A DNA stretch of 64,000 bases from Listeria monocytogenes ATCC 19117 (GTDB lineage: Bacteria; Bacillota; Bacilli; Lactobacillales; Listeriaceae): contig NC_018584.1 in NCBI RefSeq assembly GCF_000307025.1, forward strand, positions 2,356,001 to 2,420,000, in the 5' to 3' direction. A program made the translations under genes and the position numbers. A model generated the notes under the pieces. That model did no database searches. It was given only the letters and a program-made list of their open reading frames with translations, and was not told the DNA's origin. Positions 34,618 to 43,655 of this stretch are shown here, piece by piece (position 1 is the first letter of the stretch; each line of letters starts with the position of its first letter).

Positions 34618-35483
34618 GAGGTCGCTGGAAATAAGAAGTAATTTTCACTTGTAAGCACATTTGGACGCACAAACAACATATCTTCCGTTTCAATGATATA
34701 AGCCGCATCAATGTATTTGCTTTTTTCTGGCGTAAAAAGAAGATGGATTGTTTCGATTTTTTTGGTAGAAAGATAACTTAGAACTTCCACCACATCTAGT
34801 TTTTTTGTACTAAGAATATCCAGTACATATAGATCAGTACCTTCCTGTTCCATCAGAACAATTACATCTAATTCTTCCAAATAATAAAGCTCGTTTTTTA
34901 ACGCAATTAATACATAAAACATCAGTAAATCTTCACTTTCTTTGACATCTAATATGTTAGAAAGTGATGCTCTTTTGGATACAATACGACTAATTAGCTG
35001 AAAATCCGTTTTATTATCGGGATTCAGCTTTTTTAATTTACTAGCTTTTTTTTTCAAATTGCAAGCATCTACAGTAAAACTACTTTCCTCTATACGTTCA
35101 AACCCAAATTTCGGGTAAAAATCCAATACAGTATCATTTGCAAATAAATAAAGAAAATCATACTGGTCTTCATACTTAGCTATCACATGATTTAATAAAT
35201 TCTTAGCAAGACCCTGTCCACGGTAATTCGGATGCGTCATTACTGTTCCAATTTGTAACGCACTATAATTTTCCCCTTGATAAATTAAATTCATTTTGTT
35301 AATGGAGACGTTCGAGATAACTTCATTATTATCTATATAAGAATAACAAACATACTTGTCATTCCAAAAACCGCTTCTAAACCATTCTTCAAAATTAATG
35401 TCAAATGTACTTTCCGCAAGTTTATTAAAACTATCACGATACATTTTATTATCTTTATAATCACTTATCATTTCATAATTCAT
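34608..35483 (-). CDS. GNAT-family N-acetyltransferase
   Basis: 291 residues. The N-terminal half is a GNAT acetyl-CoA domain: LQIGTVMTHPNYRGQGLAKNLL carries the R/Q-x-x-G-x-G/A pyrophosphate loop, and DFYPKFGFERI is the late motif. The C-terminal half (about 165-291) has no recognised domain. The acceptor substrate is unknown. The gene ends convergently inside the last ten bases of the PTS IIA gene. The ribosome site AGAGGAT precedes the ATG at 35483. Confidence 0.88.
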   Translation of the reverse strand: MNYEMISDYKDNKMYRDSFNKLAESTFDINFEEWFRSGFWNDKYVCYSYIDNNEVISNVSINKMNLIYQGENYSALQIGTVMTHPNYRGQGLAKNLLNHVIAKYEDQYDFLYLFANDTVLDFYPKFGFERIEESSFTVDACNLKKKASKLKKLNPDNKTDFQLISRIVSKRASLSNILDVKESEDLLMFYVLIALKNELYYLEELDVIVLMEQEGTDLYVLDILSTKKLDVVEVLSYLSTKKIETIHLLFTPEKSKYIDAAYIIETEDMLFVRPNVLTSENYFLFPATSHA

Positions 35484-35512
35484 CGTTTTAATCCTCTATT
35501 CAGTCATATAAA

Positions 35513-35556
35513 AATAACAGGTATAACGCAAAATACGTCCTACCTGCTTATTTTTA
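35513..35556 (-). terminator. Terminator of the MIP18/SufT-like gene
   Basis: On the minus strand AATAAGCAGGTA and TATACCTGTTATT form a stem with mismatches, followed by TTTTTAT. It lies just past the stop at 35563. Confidence 0.65.
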
Positions 35557-35562
35557 TTTAAT

Positions 35563-35871
35563 TCAACGTATACCAAGCGCTATTTTTGCATAGCGTGACA
35601 TACGATCTTTAGTCCAAGGTGGATTCCAAACAAGATTTACATTTGTATCTTTCACTTCTGGAATATCACTAAGTGCCATTTGTACTTGCTCAGTCAAAAT
35701 ACCAGCAAGTGGACATCCCATTGTTGTAAGCGTCATTGATACTGTGCAAAGGCCGTCATCATCTAATTCAACATCGTATACAAGACCAATATTCACAATA
35801 TCAATTCCAAGTTCTGGATCGATAACTTGTTCTAGTGCGCCCATTAAATTTTCTTTCAGTTGCTCATCCAT
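35563..35871 (-). CDS. MIP18/PaaD (DUF59) family protein, SufT-like
   Basis: A 102-residue protein of the iron-sulfur cluster assembly family DUF59: LEQVIDPELGIDIVNIGLVYDV is the signature, MTLTTMGCPLAG holds the conserved Cys, and VNLVWNPPWTKDRM closes the domain. SufT-type members help maturation of Fe-S proteins. A Fur-like site (35922-35940) lies in its promoter region, consistent with iron control. The start has AAGGAGG ten bases upstream. It is transcribed alone. Confidence 0.92.
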   Translation of the reverse strand: MDEQLKENLMGALEQVIDPELGIDIVNIGLVYDVELDDDGLCTVSMTLTTMGCPLAGILTEQVQMALSDIPEVKDTNVNLVWNPPWTKDRMSRYAKIALGIR

Positions 35872-35921
35872 GAAGCATATGCCTCCTTTTTGCCATTTTG
35901 TACATTTATTGTATCATATAT

Positions 35922-35940
35922 GAGAATGATTTTCATTATA
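35922..35940. promoter_or_regulatory. Fur-box-like operator
   Basis: GAGAATGATTTTCATTATA matches the classic 19-bp Fur box at 15 positions, and the 7-1-7 form TGAGAAT-G-ATTTTCA at 12 of 14. It lies 51-69 bases upstream of the SufT-like gene (minus) and overlaps the last codons of the esterase gene. A TACAAT preceded by TGA is a possible -10 between it and the start. PerR or Zur cannot be excluded. Confidence 0.55.
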
Positions 35941-36688
35941 AGAATTTCTCGAAAAAGCTTACACCTTGTAGCATTCCTTCGACCGAAACTTTGTGTTTCG
36001 CATTGTCGTCGATGATAAATTGCACATTATCTGCCAAGCTTTCTTCTACTAATGTTTGGTATAACTTTTCGCTGTACGCAAAAGGTACCACATCGTCTTT
36101 TTTGCCATGCCAAAGTAACAATGGTCGGTTATTTATTTTGGTGATATTTTGGGTCAAATCATATTTTTGTAAAGTTAAAATTCGCTCATCCACGTCATAC
36201 GGGAAAGTTAACCCTTGCGCCAATGCATATTTAGATAACTCCTTAGCAAAATCAACGTAATAAGCACTTCCCATTAAACTGACCGCTACTTTAATATTTT
36301 CATATTGCCCAAGAAGGCCAAGCGAAGTAATAGCTCCCATGGAAACTCCGCCAACTCCAATACGATTAGCATCCGTTTTTCCAGCTTTAATTAATTCATT
36401 AGTAATTAGAGGGAATTCTATAATATTTGTCTCAATAACATCCCAAAAGAATGTAGCCTGATCTTCCGGATTCGCTCCTTGTAGACGCTCACCATGCAAC
36501 TTTGCATCCGGCAAAACTACTCGAAAGCCACGCTGCGCAAGTAGATAACCATAATGTAAATATAATTCTTTTTGAGAAGTAAATCCATGATAAAAAATAA
36601 TCGTTGGTAACATTTGATCAGCATTTTCACTATTACTAATATGTAAAACTGGTATTCCCGCAATTTGTTCATTTTCCACTTGAATCAT
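35936..36688 (-). CDS. Alpha/beta hydrolase, probable esterase (YitV-like)
   Basis: 250 residues. The oxyanion region is TIIFYHGFTSQKE, the nucleophile elbow GVGGVSMGAITS with catalytic Ser, the Asp lies in LLWHGKKDDVVPF, and the His in DDNAKHKVS, completing the triad. DAKLHGERLQG is like the YtmA/YitV/dienelactone-hydrolase-related group. No signal peptide is seen, so it acts in the cytosol. The substrate is unknown. The ribosome site is GAGG eight bases before the ATG. The stop overlaps the Fur-like site of the next gene. Confidence 0.9.
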   Translation of the reverse strand: MIQVENEQIAGIPVLHISNSENADQMLPTIIFYHGFTSQKELYLHYGYLLAQRGFRVVLPDAKLHGERLQGANPEDQATFFWDVIETNIIEFPLITNELIKAGKTDANRIGVGGVSMGAITSLGLLGQYENIKVAVSLMGSAYYVDFAKELSKYALAQGLTFPYDVDERILTLQKYDLTQNITKINNRPLLLWHGKKDDVVPFAYSEKLYQTLVEESLADNVQFIIDDNAKHKVSVEGMLQGVSFFEKFL

Positions 36689-36839
36689 TGTGAAGCCTCA
36701 TTTCTATTGAGTTTATTAAGCTACTGTAAAGGTCGGAATCATTTACAAATTTGTGATAAACGTCTATCATTGATGTGTGCCCTTATTTTAGCATGAAGGG
36801 GCAGCTTTGAACCAACCATATGAATTAAAGGAGCAAACT

Positions 36840-37652
36840 ATGTCTAAAAAATTAATCGTACTAGATCTTGATGGAACAACACTTAGAGATGATTTAACTA
36901 TCTCCTCCCATACAAAAAAAACTTTAGAAAAAGCCCGCATGGCCGGTCACGAAGTAATGATTGCAACGGGACGCCCATATCGAATAAGTGGCTCTTATTA
37001 CCATGAACTCGGATTAACAACGCCGATTGTAAATTTCAACGGTGCCGTCTATCACCATCCTAGACTTACTACCTTCGCTGAGGGCTATCATCATGCCATT
37101 GATTTACAAGTTGTTCATGAGTTACTCGATTTTTCAAACGGCTTTTCATTAGATAATATCGCAGCAGAGGTGCAAGATAATGTCTTCTTAAAAGAACGAA
37201 ACAACAGCGTTCCTGAAACATTCCACTTAGGCACTGAAAACATTGTCTTTGGAAACATCCGTGATGCTATTAAATCAGATGCTACTTCTTTACTGTTTTT
37301 TGGAAAAATTGACCAACTTGATTTAATTAGCAAACACTTGGATGAATCTCTTTCCGGCGTTATTTCTCACCATACATGGGGAGCATCTGCTTGGCCAGCC
37401 GTTGAAATTATTAAATTCGGTATTCATAAAGCTATTGGCGTGCAAGCAGCGGCTAAAACACTAGGCTTTGATCGTAAAGATATCATTGCATTTGGCGATG
37501 AAACTAATGATTTACAAATGCTTGATTACGCTGGTGTTGGGGTTGCTATGGGAAATGCTGCCGAGTCTGTTAAAAATGTGGCAAACGTGGTAACTGCTTC
37601 TAATCAAGATGATGGTATAGCACTCTATTTAGAAGAAAACTTAAATCTATAA
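36840..37652 (+). CDS. Cof-type HAD sugar phosphatase
   Basis: 270 residues of HAD subfamily IIB: motif I VLDLDGTTLRDD, motif II MIATGRPYR, cap domain 85-190, a conserved Lys in VEIIKFGIHKA and motif IV IIAFGDETNDLQML, then VGVAMGNAAESVK. Such enzymes dephosphorylate sugar phosphates, flavin or nucleotide intermediates, with broad substrate range. The ATG at 36840 follows AAAGGAG; an in-frame ATG at 36807 has no ribosome site. Confidence 0.93.
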   Translation: MSKKLIVLDLDGTTLRDDLTISSHTKKTLEKARMAGHEVMIATGRPYRISGSYYHELGLTTPIVNFNGAVYHHPRLTTFAEGYHHAIDLQVVHELLDFSNGFSLDNIAAEVQDNVFLKERNNSVPETFHLGTENIVFGNIRDAIKSDATSLLFFGKIDQLDLISKHLDESLSGVISHHTWGASAWPAVEIIKFGIHKAIGVQAAAKTLGFDRKDIIAFGDETNDLQMLDYAGVGVAMGNAAESVKNVANVVTASNQDDGIALYLEENLNL

Positions 37653-37653
37653 T

Positions 37654-37731
37654 AAAAAGCTGCAAGTAAGGTCTTACAAAAGTTAGGAATGCTAATTTTT
37701 GATTCAAGAGCCATTACTTTGCAGCTTTTTT
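37654..37731. terminator. Bidirectional terminator with a long loop
   Basis: AAAAGCTGCAAGTAA (37655-37669) pairs with TTACTTTGCAGCTTTT (37714-37729), with one bulge. The 44-base loop contains a smaller imperfect hairpin. It ends the Cof gene on plus and the YitT gene on minus. Confidence 0.75.
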
Positions 37732-38632
37732 ACATCATTTTATTTTTATACATCGCCATTGCTAATTTTTGATCTGCTTCTGAACGAAAATCACCGAATA
37801 CGCTTGAGGTCTCCATAACATTAATAAATGCTTTAGAGTCAAACTCGCCAACAATGTGCGTAATATCATATAGTTCATAACGCGTAATCACCATAATCAG
37901 CATTGCTACGTCTTCTTTTGAATAACCACCCATCGCATCCACAACTGTAATTCCTCGTACCATGTTCTCATGGATTGCTTTGATTACTGTTTCAGAGTGT
38001 TGCGTCATTATCATGACAGTCAGCTTCTGATGTCTTGTATGAATAATGTCAATAACTCTACTCTGAACATATAAAGAAATGAGCGTGTACAGCGCAAATG
38101 TCCAATCATATGCAAAACCTGCAACAATAATAATAACTCCATTTAAAAGCAAGAAATATTTCCCAAAAGAACGCCCTGTTTTAATAGTGATATACATTGC
38201 TACTATATCTAATCCGCCAGTAGAAATACCGAATTTCAAAGCCAGACCAATACCTACAGATGCAATTAAAGCCCCAAAAATCGCATTAAGCAAAATATCA
38301 CTAGATACTTGCACCTCTGGGATAACAATCAAGAAAAAGGACATAAAAGCAACTGTTAAAAAACTAAAAACAGTAAATGATTTTCCTACTTTTAACCACC
38401 CTAAAATCGCCACTGGAATATTTAATAACAGAACAAGTAGTCCTGTTGAAATAGAAATATTCATTGAATCTCGTAACATGTCTGAACCTAGTTGTGCAAC
38501 CCCATTTAATCCAGCTGCATAAACTTGTGCTGGTATTAAAAAGAAGTTCATGCCTATTGCGTTTAAAAGTGCTGCTATTATTGCAATGGCGGTTTTTTTA
38601 GCATACTCTTTATATACTATTTTTGAACTCAT
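37730..38632 (-). CDS. YitT-family membrane protein
   Basis: 300 residues: five to six membrane helices (about 12-200) and a C-terminal DUF2179 cytoplasmic domain with RGITVVDAMGGYSKEDVAML. The helices include NAIGMNFFLIPAQVYAAGLNG, typical of the YitT/DUF161 family, whose function is unknown. The ATG at 38632 with GGAGAG seven bases before is preferred; an upstream start at 38671 would add basic residues without a ribosome site. Confidence 0.92.
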   Translation of the reverse strand: MSSKIVYKEYAKKTAIAIIAALLNAIGMNFFLIPAQVYAAGLNGVAQLGSDMLRDSMNISISTGLLVLLLNIPVAILGWLKVGKSFTVFSFLTVAFMSFFLIVIPEVQVSSDILLNAIFGALIASVGIGLALKFGISTGGLDIVAMYITIKTGRSFGKYFLLLNGVIIIVAGFAYDWTFALYTLISLYVQSRVIDIIHTRHQKLTVMIMTQHSETVIKAIHENMVRGITVVDAMGGYSKEDVAMLIMVITRYELYDITHIVGEFDSKAFINVMETSSVFGDFRSEADQKLAMAMYKNKMM

Positions 38633-38715
38633 TTTCTTCTCTCCTTTTTTGGCCCTAACATAACATACCAACTTTCTAGAGAAAAGAGAAGTCTTTTTTA
38701 TTATTTTTTTGATTT

Positions 38716-39078
38716 TTAATTAAATAATGGATATCCGCCTGATAAATAGAAGCCTAATGAGATGGTAATCACTACGACAATAACAAAAATCATCAAAAAC
38801 ATTCCTGTTGGTTTTTGTTGTTTCCTGTAACTAAGTAGCATCTCCACTACACCAATTACAATGATTCCCATCAGAATTTTAAATATTGCCAGAATCCAAC
38901 TTTGCTCTATGCTGTATTTGACCATCATAATTCCACTCAAAATAACCAGAATATAAAAAACTCGATTGATCATTTGCAACATTGTAAAACTTTTTGTCGA
39001 TTTCGAATAAATGAGTAAAGCTGTAACCGTTAGTACAACAATAGCCACCCATGAAATCAAATGAATATAACCCCACAT
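38716..39078 (-). CDS. YisL-family (DUF1516) membrane protein
   Basis: 120 residues with four membrane helices (start [10 protein letters not shown], then about 32-50, 58-80 and 95-113). It matches the small YisL family, found in B. subtilis next to yisK in the addAB region; the same order holds here (addA, FAH protein, YisL). Function unknown. The ribosome site is GAGGGATG. It probably continues the addBA transcript, 19 bases after the FAH gene. Confidence 0.88.
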   Translation of the reverse strand: MWGYIHLISWVAIVVLTVTALLIYSKSTKSFTMLQMINRVFYILVILSGIMMVKYSIEQSWILAIFKILMGIIVIGVVEMLLSYRKQQKPTGMFLMIFVIVVVITISLGFYLSGGYPLFN

Positions 39079-39097
39079 AATACATCCCTCTTTCTTA

Positions 39098-39946
39098 TTA
39101 AGATTTTCTTACTTTGTTAGTCAGTGTCCCAATTTTATCAATAGTAATTTCGACAACATCTCCAGCTTGCAGAAAAGTTGGAGGTGTCATGCCTTTCCCC
39201 ACACCACTTGGAGTTCCTGTAGCTATCACATCCCCAGGCAACAATGTATGCCCTTTTGATAAATCAGAAATAATCCTAGCTAAATTAAATATACATTTAT
39301 CTGTAGAGTCAGACTGTCTTATTTCACCGTTAACCTTAGTTTCAATATGAAAAACAACTTCTTTACTTCCATTGTTTTCCAGCACATATGGTCCCATTGG
39401 ACAACTGGCATCAAGACTTTTCCCAAGGTAAAATTGTTTATGTTTTTTCTGAAGATCCCGAGCTGTTACATCATTTAAAATAGTAAATCCAAATATGGCG
39501 GATAATGCATCTTGCTCGGATAAATCTCTTACCTTTTCTCCTATAATTACTGCGAGTTCACCTTCATAATCTAATTGACTAGTTAGGTTTTGATGTAGCT
39601 CAATTTTGCCATTATGCGGCAATAAACTATTAGCACTTTTTGTAAATACAAGGATATGTTCTGGAACGTCTTCTTTGCTCCCCATCTCTAGCACATGATT
39701 ATAATAATTTTTCCCAATTGCAATAATATTATTTGGTGGGGTGATAGGAACTTGGATTTCTACTTCAGCTAAATCAATATCCCCTTTGATTCCTTTTAGT
39801 TCAGGGACAAGCGGCTTTTCTTTGATAAAGTCTAAAAGAGTAGCAGGTGGATTCGAAAAAATTGTTTGTGCAGGGATAATTTTATTTTCAGGTGTTAAAA
39901 TGCCATAATTAAAATCGCCCTCATGCTGATAACTCAACCATTTCAT
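39098..39946 (-). CDS. Fumarylacetoacetate hydrolase family protein, YisK-like
   Basis: 282 residues with a small N-terminal domain and the FAH catalytic fold. The metal ligands lie in the E-x-E...D pattern: [15 protein letters not shown], and the Asp in [11 protein letters not shown], with the conserved Lys in [15 protein letters not shown]. Members are oxaloacetate decarboxylases, acylpyruvases or hydratases. B. subtilis YisK has oxaloacetate decarboxylase activity (from memory), making that a good guess. The start abuts the addA stop with no gap, and its ribosome site AAGGAAGG lies within addA. Confidence 0.9.
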   Translation of the reverse strand: MKWLSYQHEGDFNYGILTPENKIIPAQTIFSNPPATLLDFIKEKPLVPELKGIKGDIDLAEVEIQVPITPPNNIIAIGKNYYNHVLEMGSKEDVPEHILVFTKSANSLLPHNGKIELHQNLTSQLDYEGELAVIIGEKVRDLSEQDALSAIFGFTILNDVTARDLQKKHKQFYLGKSLDASCPMGPYVLENNGSKEVVFHIETKVNGEIRQSDSTDKCIFNLARIISDLSKGHTLLPGDVIATGTPSGVGKGMTPPTFLQAGDVVEITIDKIGTLTNKVRKS

Positions 39947-42900
39947 TTAAAAACCTTCCTTTGTGTTTATTTGACATATATGTTGTCCATCGAAGAAATA
40001 TAAATAAGCTGCATCAACTTTTTTACCACTTATCGCTTGAATCGCTTTTGCATAAAGTTTGATTTGAATATGATATCGTTCTTTCATTATTTTTTCAGCA
40101 GCTTCCCAATTAGAATACCTACCCTCTATTTTATCTGTTTTATAGTCAATCAAAGTAATTGTTTCTTCCTCTTCAATCATGCTATCTACAACACCTTGGA
40201 TAAGTACGCGTTCGTCTATATCAACTTTTTCGTATAACTCAGATACAGGAAGTAAATAACTAAATGGCACTTCACGTTTTACTAAATCTTTTTTCTGCAA
40301 CATAGTTTTTCCTAATTGCGATTCAAAAAAGCCTAGCACTTGTTTAATATTGATTGCTTTAAGTTGTGCTTCTGTTAGTATATCCTTTTCACGCATTGTT
40401 TGTAAAAGCTGTTCCAAATCTTCCTTTGTCGGTTGATGTTCTAAAGAAACTGCTTGCATTAGCGTATGCATTGCCGTGCCAATTTCTGTTGCAGATAATT
40501 TATTTTGCTGTAAAAATTTGGGTCTGTCTAATGAAACTTTTTGAAATTCTTTTAAAAGTGTAGTATCACTCCAACTATCTTGCAAAGAAAATTGCCGCTT
40601 GAGCTCTGTTACCGACTGTTTAGCACGAATCTTTGTCGCCTCTTCATTTTGGTACTCATAGTTCATATATCGCTGAATTTCATCCTTATAAGGGCTTTTG
40701 ACAGGTATTGGTTGATGTTCTTTTATATTGTCCAACCAATTAACCGTTTCTGTCTTTTCCAATTCATTAGTTAGAAACATTTCCTTGGTTTTTATTTCAA
40801 TCTGTAGTTTCATATCTGTCGGAAGCGTTTGGATCATTTCCTCACACAATAATTCTTTAAAATTAGGATGTCTAATTGTGGCGTTTCCTATCCAATCCAA
40901 ATAACATTTCGCTTTAGCTCTTGTGGATGCAGGTAAAATAGTCTCTTTTTCTTTTGCAACTTGTAACCAATTCTTACTTGTTTTTTCAAAATCAGGCACC
41001 GTTGCTGTCAAAATTAACTTCTCTTCTGCACGAGTAAGAGCAACGTAAAGAACTCGCATCTCTTCCGCGATCATTTCTCGAGATTTTTTTTGTTTCATTG
41101 CTTGCTGCATAATTGTTGGATAAACAATCATTTTCTCTATATCTCGATAATTAGATGCAAAACCGTAATCCTTATCTAAAAGTGTTTTGCTATAAATATC
41201 ACGCATATTAAATTTCCTGCTTAACCCAGAGACAATGACCACTGGAAATTCTAATCCTTTACTTGCATGGATTGTCATCATACGAACGACATCTTCTTTT
41301 TCACCAAGTGTTTTTGCGGTTCCTAAATCATCGCCTCGAACTTCTAAGCGTTCGACAAAACGGACAAAGCGAAACAACCCACGAAAAGATGTTTTTTCGT
41401 ATTGATTAGCTCGGTCATATAACGCACGTAAATTAGCCTGGCGTTGTTTGCCACCCGGTAATCCACCAACAAATTCATAAAAATTAGTTTCTTGATAGAT
41501 TTGCCAAATTAATGATGTTAAGTTTTCCCGGATAGATAACTCACGCCAATTATTTAACTGTTGAATAAAATCACTCATTTTATCTGCAGTTTCCGAAACG
41601 GTTGTATCTTTGTATGTTAACAATGCATCATAGAAATAACCATTCTTTTTCGCCATACGAACTTGTCCTAGCTCTTCTTCGTTTAAACCGATTATGGGTG
41701 ACCGTAAAACAGCAGCGAGCGGAATATCTTGGTAAGGGTTGTCAATCACTTTCATCAGTGCAATCATCGTAGCTACTTCTGTTGTTTCAAAATAACCAGA
41801 ATTGTTATTCGCGTAAAAAGGGATATCCTGAACTTTCATTGCTTCTTCCATATCTGGAGCGCTTGTCATCGCCCTAGCTAAAATAACTATATCTCGATAT
41901 TGAATCGGTCTGTTTTGTTTCATTTTTTTATCAAATATAGGAAACTTATTGTCTATCATTTCTTTAATTTTCATTGCAATTGCACGTGATTCCACTTGAT
42001 TTTTTTGTAATTCTTGAGGTGACAATTCATCTTCAGTTTCACTCTCCACAGACTTCATATCAATTAGCAGTAGTTCCGTCGCCATATCAGTCGTTTCAGG
42101 AAAACTTGCGCCTAAAGTTAATTCCGCCGCTGCATCATAATCAATTTCAGCAATGTGCTTATCCATCAATTGATGAAATATAAAATTAGTCGCATCTAAA
42201 ACTTCTTTTCTACTTCTAAAGTTTTGCGACAAATCAATACGTATTCCGCTTCCATTTCCATCTTGTTGGTAAGTTTGATATTTCGTCATAAATAGCGTTG
42301 GTTCTGCTAAACGGAACCGATAAATAGACTGCTTTACATCCCCAACCATGAATAAATTCCCTTGTTCCTCACCTGAATTAGTTACTAGTCGTAGGATAGT
42401 TTCTTGCACCATATTAGTATCTTGATATTCATCAATTAATACTTCTTTAAATTGTTTTTGATAGTTTTTAGCAACTTCTGATGCTTCATTGTCTTTTAAT
42501 AAAATCTTTAATGCTAAGTGTTCTAAATCATTAAAATCCAATACTCCTCTTTGCTGTTTTTCTTCAAAGAAATTTTCAGCAAATTTTTTCACTAATCTAC
42601 TCAAGGTTTTGATGTCTGGTTTCATTTTTTCTAAGTCAGATAAATAATTTATTTCTTCTCGTGAAAACCAATCAGTTGCGATATTTTTAATTTCTTTTTT
42701 TGCTGCATCTCGAAATTTCTTTGCTTCCTCTACATATTCTTCATCGTAATCACTTTTATTTTTTAGTGTTGGAATACGCTTAAAATCAATACTTTCAATA
42801 GCCTTTTTCAGCTGTCCCCAGCTATTCCAGCTCAATTCTGTTATTGCTTCAATTTGAGCTAAATCATTTTCTAACGTAGCTAAATAAGGTACAGGTCCAT

Positions 42901-43654
42901 TATTTTCATTTGCATAATCTATCGCATTTAATAAATAATTTTTAGCTTGATTAACTCTTAATTCAATATCTTCTTTAATAATTGGAAAATAAGGTAATTC
43001 TGTAATCGAAGTAGTCTCTTCTGTATTATAAAAGTCCACCATTTCTTCTAACCATATATTCGGATCTGGATTTGCTCTTGAGAAATCATATAGCTTAGAT
43101 ATTAACGCGTGAAGCTCTGCATCCGACCTATCTCCAGTAAAAGACTCTACCAAGTGAAAAAACGGCTCATTGTTTTCAATACTGTATTCTTGTTCAAGCA
43201 AATTTTCTAGAACCTCATCACGAATCATACTACTTTCGATTGGCTCAATTAAGCGAAAATTTGGATCAATATCTGCATCAAAATAATATTTTCTAATAAT
43301 TTCTAAGCAAAAAGAGTGGAGAGTGGAAATAGAAGCATAGTTAAGTAAAGCCACTTGCCTTTTTAAATGGGTAGAATCTGGATTTTGAGCTAGAGCTTCT
43401 TCCAAGCCTTTCCCAATTCTAAACTTCATTTCAGCAGCAGATGCATTAGTAAAAGTTACGATTAGCAACTCGTCAACATTTAAGTTCGCTGACTCATTTA
43501 TTAACTTCTCAATAATTCTGGTTACTAATACAGCTGTCTTCCCTGAACCAGCAGCAGCAGCTACAAGCACATTGTTCCCTTCAGCTTGGATAGCTTTCCA
43601 CTGGTCATCTGTCCATAAAGAACTTTCTGGTTTTGGCGGTATATTTAATCCCAT
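39947..43654 (-). CDS. addA: ATP-dependent helicase/nuclease subunit A
   Basis: 1235 residues, the RecBCD-equivalent motor of Firmicutes. An N-terminal UvrD-like helicase has Walker A AAAAGSGKTAVLV (32-44), motif II IDEYQDTN and motif VI VALTRAEEKL. The C-terminal RecB-type nuclease has GVVDSMIEEEETITLIDYKT with catalytic Asp and Lys. With AddB it resects double-strand ends to load RecA. The start is one base after the addB stop with a GGGGGG site, so the two are co-translated. Confidence 0.97.
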   Translation of the reverse strand: MGLNIPPKPESSLWTDDQWKAIQAEGNNVLVAAAAGSGKTAVLVTRIIEKLINESANLNVDELLIVTFTNASAAEMKFRIGKGLEEALAQNPDSTHLKRQVALLNYASISTLHSFCLEIIRKYYFDADIDPNFRLIEPIESSMIRDEVLENLLEQEYSIENNEPFFHLVESFTGDRSDAELHALISKLYDFSRANPDPNIWLEEMVDFYNTEETTSITELPYFPIIKEDIELRVNQAKNYLLNAIDYANENNGPVPYLATLENDLAQIEAITELSWNSWGQLKKAIESIDFKRIPTLKNKSDYDEEYVEEAKKFRDAAKKEIKNIATDWFSREEINYLSDLEKMKPDIKTLSRLVKKFAENFFEEKQQRGVLDFNDLEHLALKILLKDNEASEVAKNYQKQFKEVLIDEYQDTNMVQETILRLVTNSGEEQGNLFMVGDVKQSIYRFRLAEPTLFMTKYQTYQQDGNGSGIRIDLSQNFRSRKEVLDATNFIFHQLMDKHIAEIDYDAAAELTLGASFPETTDMATELLLIDMKSVESETEDELSPQELQKNQVESRAIAMKIKEMIDNKFPIFDKKMKQNRPIQYRDIVILARAMTSAPDMEEAMKVQDIPFYANNNSGYFETTEVATMIALMKVIDNPYQDIPLAAVLRSPIIGLNEEELGQVRMAKKNGYFYDALLTYKDTTVSETADKMSDFIQQLNNWRELSIRENLTSLIWQIYQETNFYEFVGGLPGGKQRQANLRALYDRANQYEKTSFRGLFRFVRFVERLEVRGDDLGTAKTLGEKEDVVRMMTIHASKGLEFPVVIVSGLSRKFNMRDIYSKTLLDKDYGFASNYRDIEKMIVYPTIMQQAMKQKKSREMIAEEMRVLYVALTRAEEKLILTATVPDFEKTSKNWLQVAKEKETILPASTRAKAKCYLDWIGNATIRHPNFKELLCEEMIQTLPTDMKLQIEIKTKEMFLTNELEKTETVNWLDNIKEHQPIPVKSPYKDEIQRYMNYEYQNEEATKIRAKQSVTELKRQFSLQDSWSDTTLLKEFQKVSLDRPKFLQQNKLSATEIGTAMHTLMQAVSLEHQPTKEDLEQLLQTMREKDILTEAQLKAINIKQVLGFFESQLGKTMLQKKDLVKREVPFSYLLPVSELYEKVDIDERVLIQGVVDSMIEEEETITLIDYKTDKIEGRYSNWEAAEKIMKERYHIQIKLYAKAIQAISGKKVDAAYLYFFDGQHICQINTKEGF

Positions 43655-43655
43655 G

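Noticed and set aside
38079-38522. Plus-strand frame of 147 codons inside the yitT gene
   Set aside because: Antisense shadow; the YitT family frame on the minus strand explains the region.
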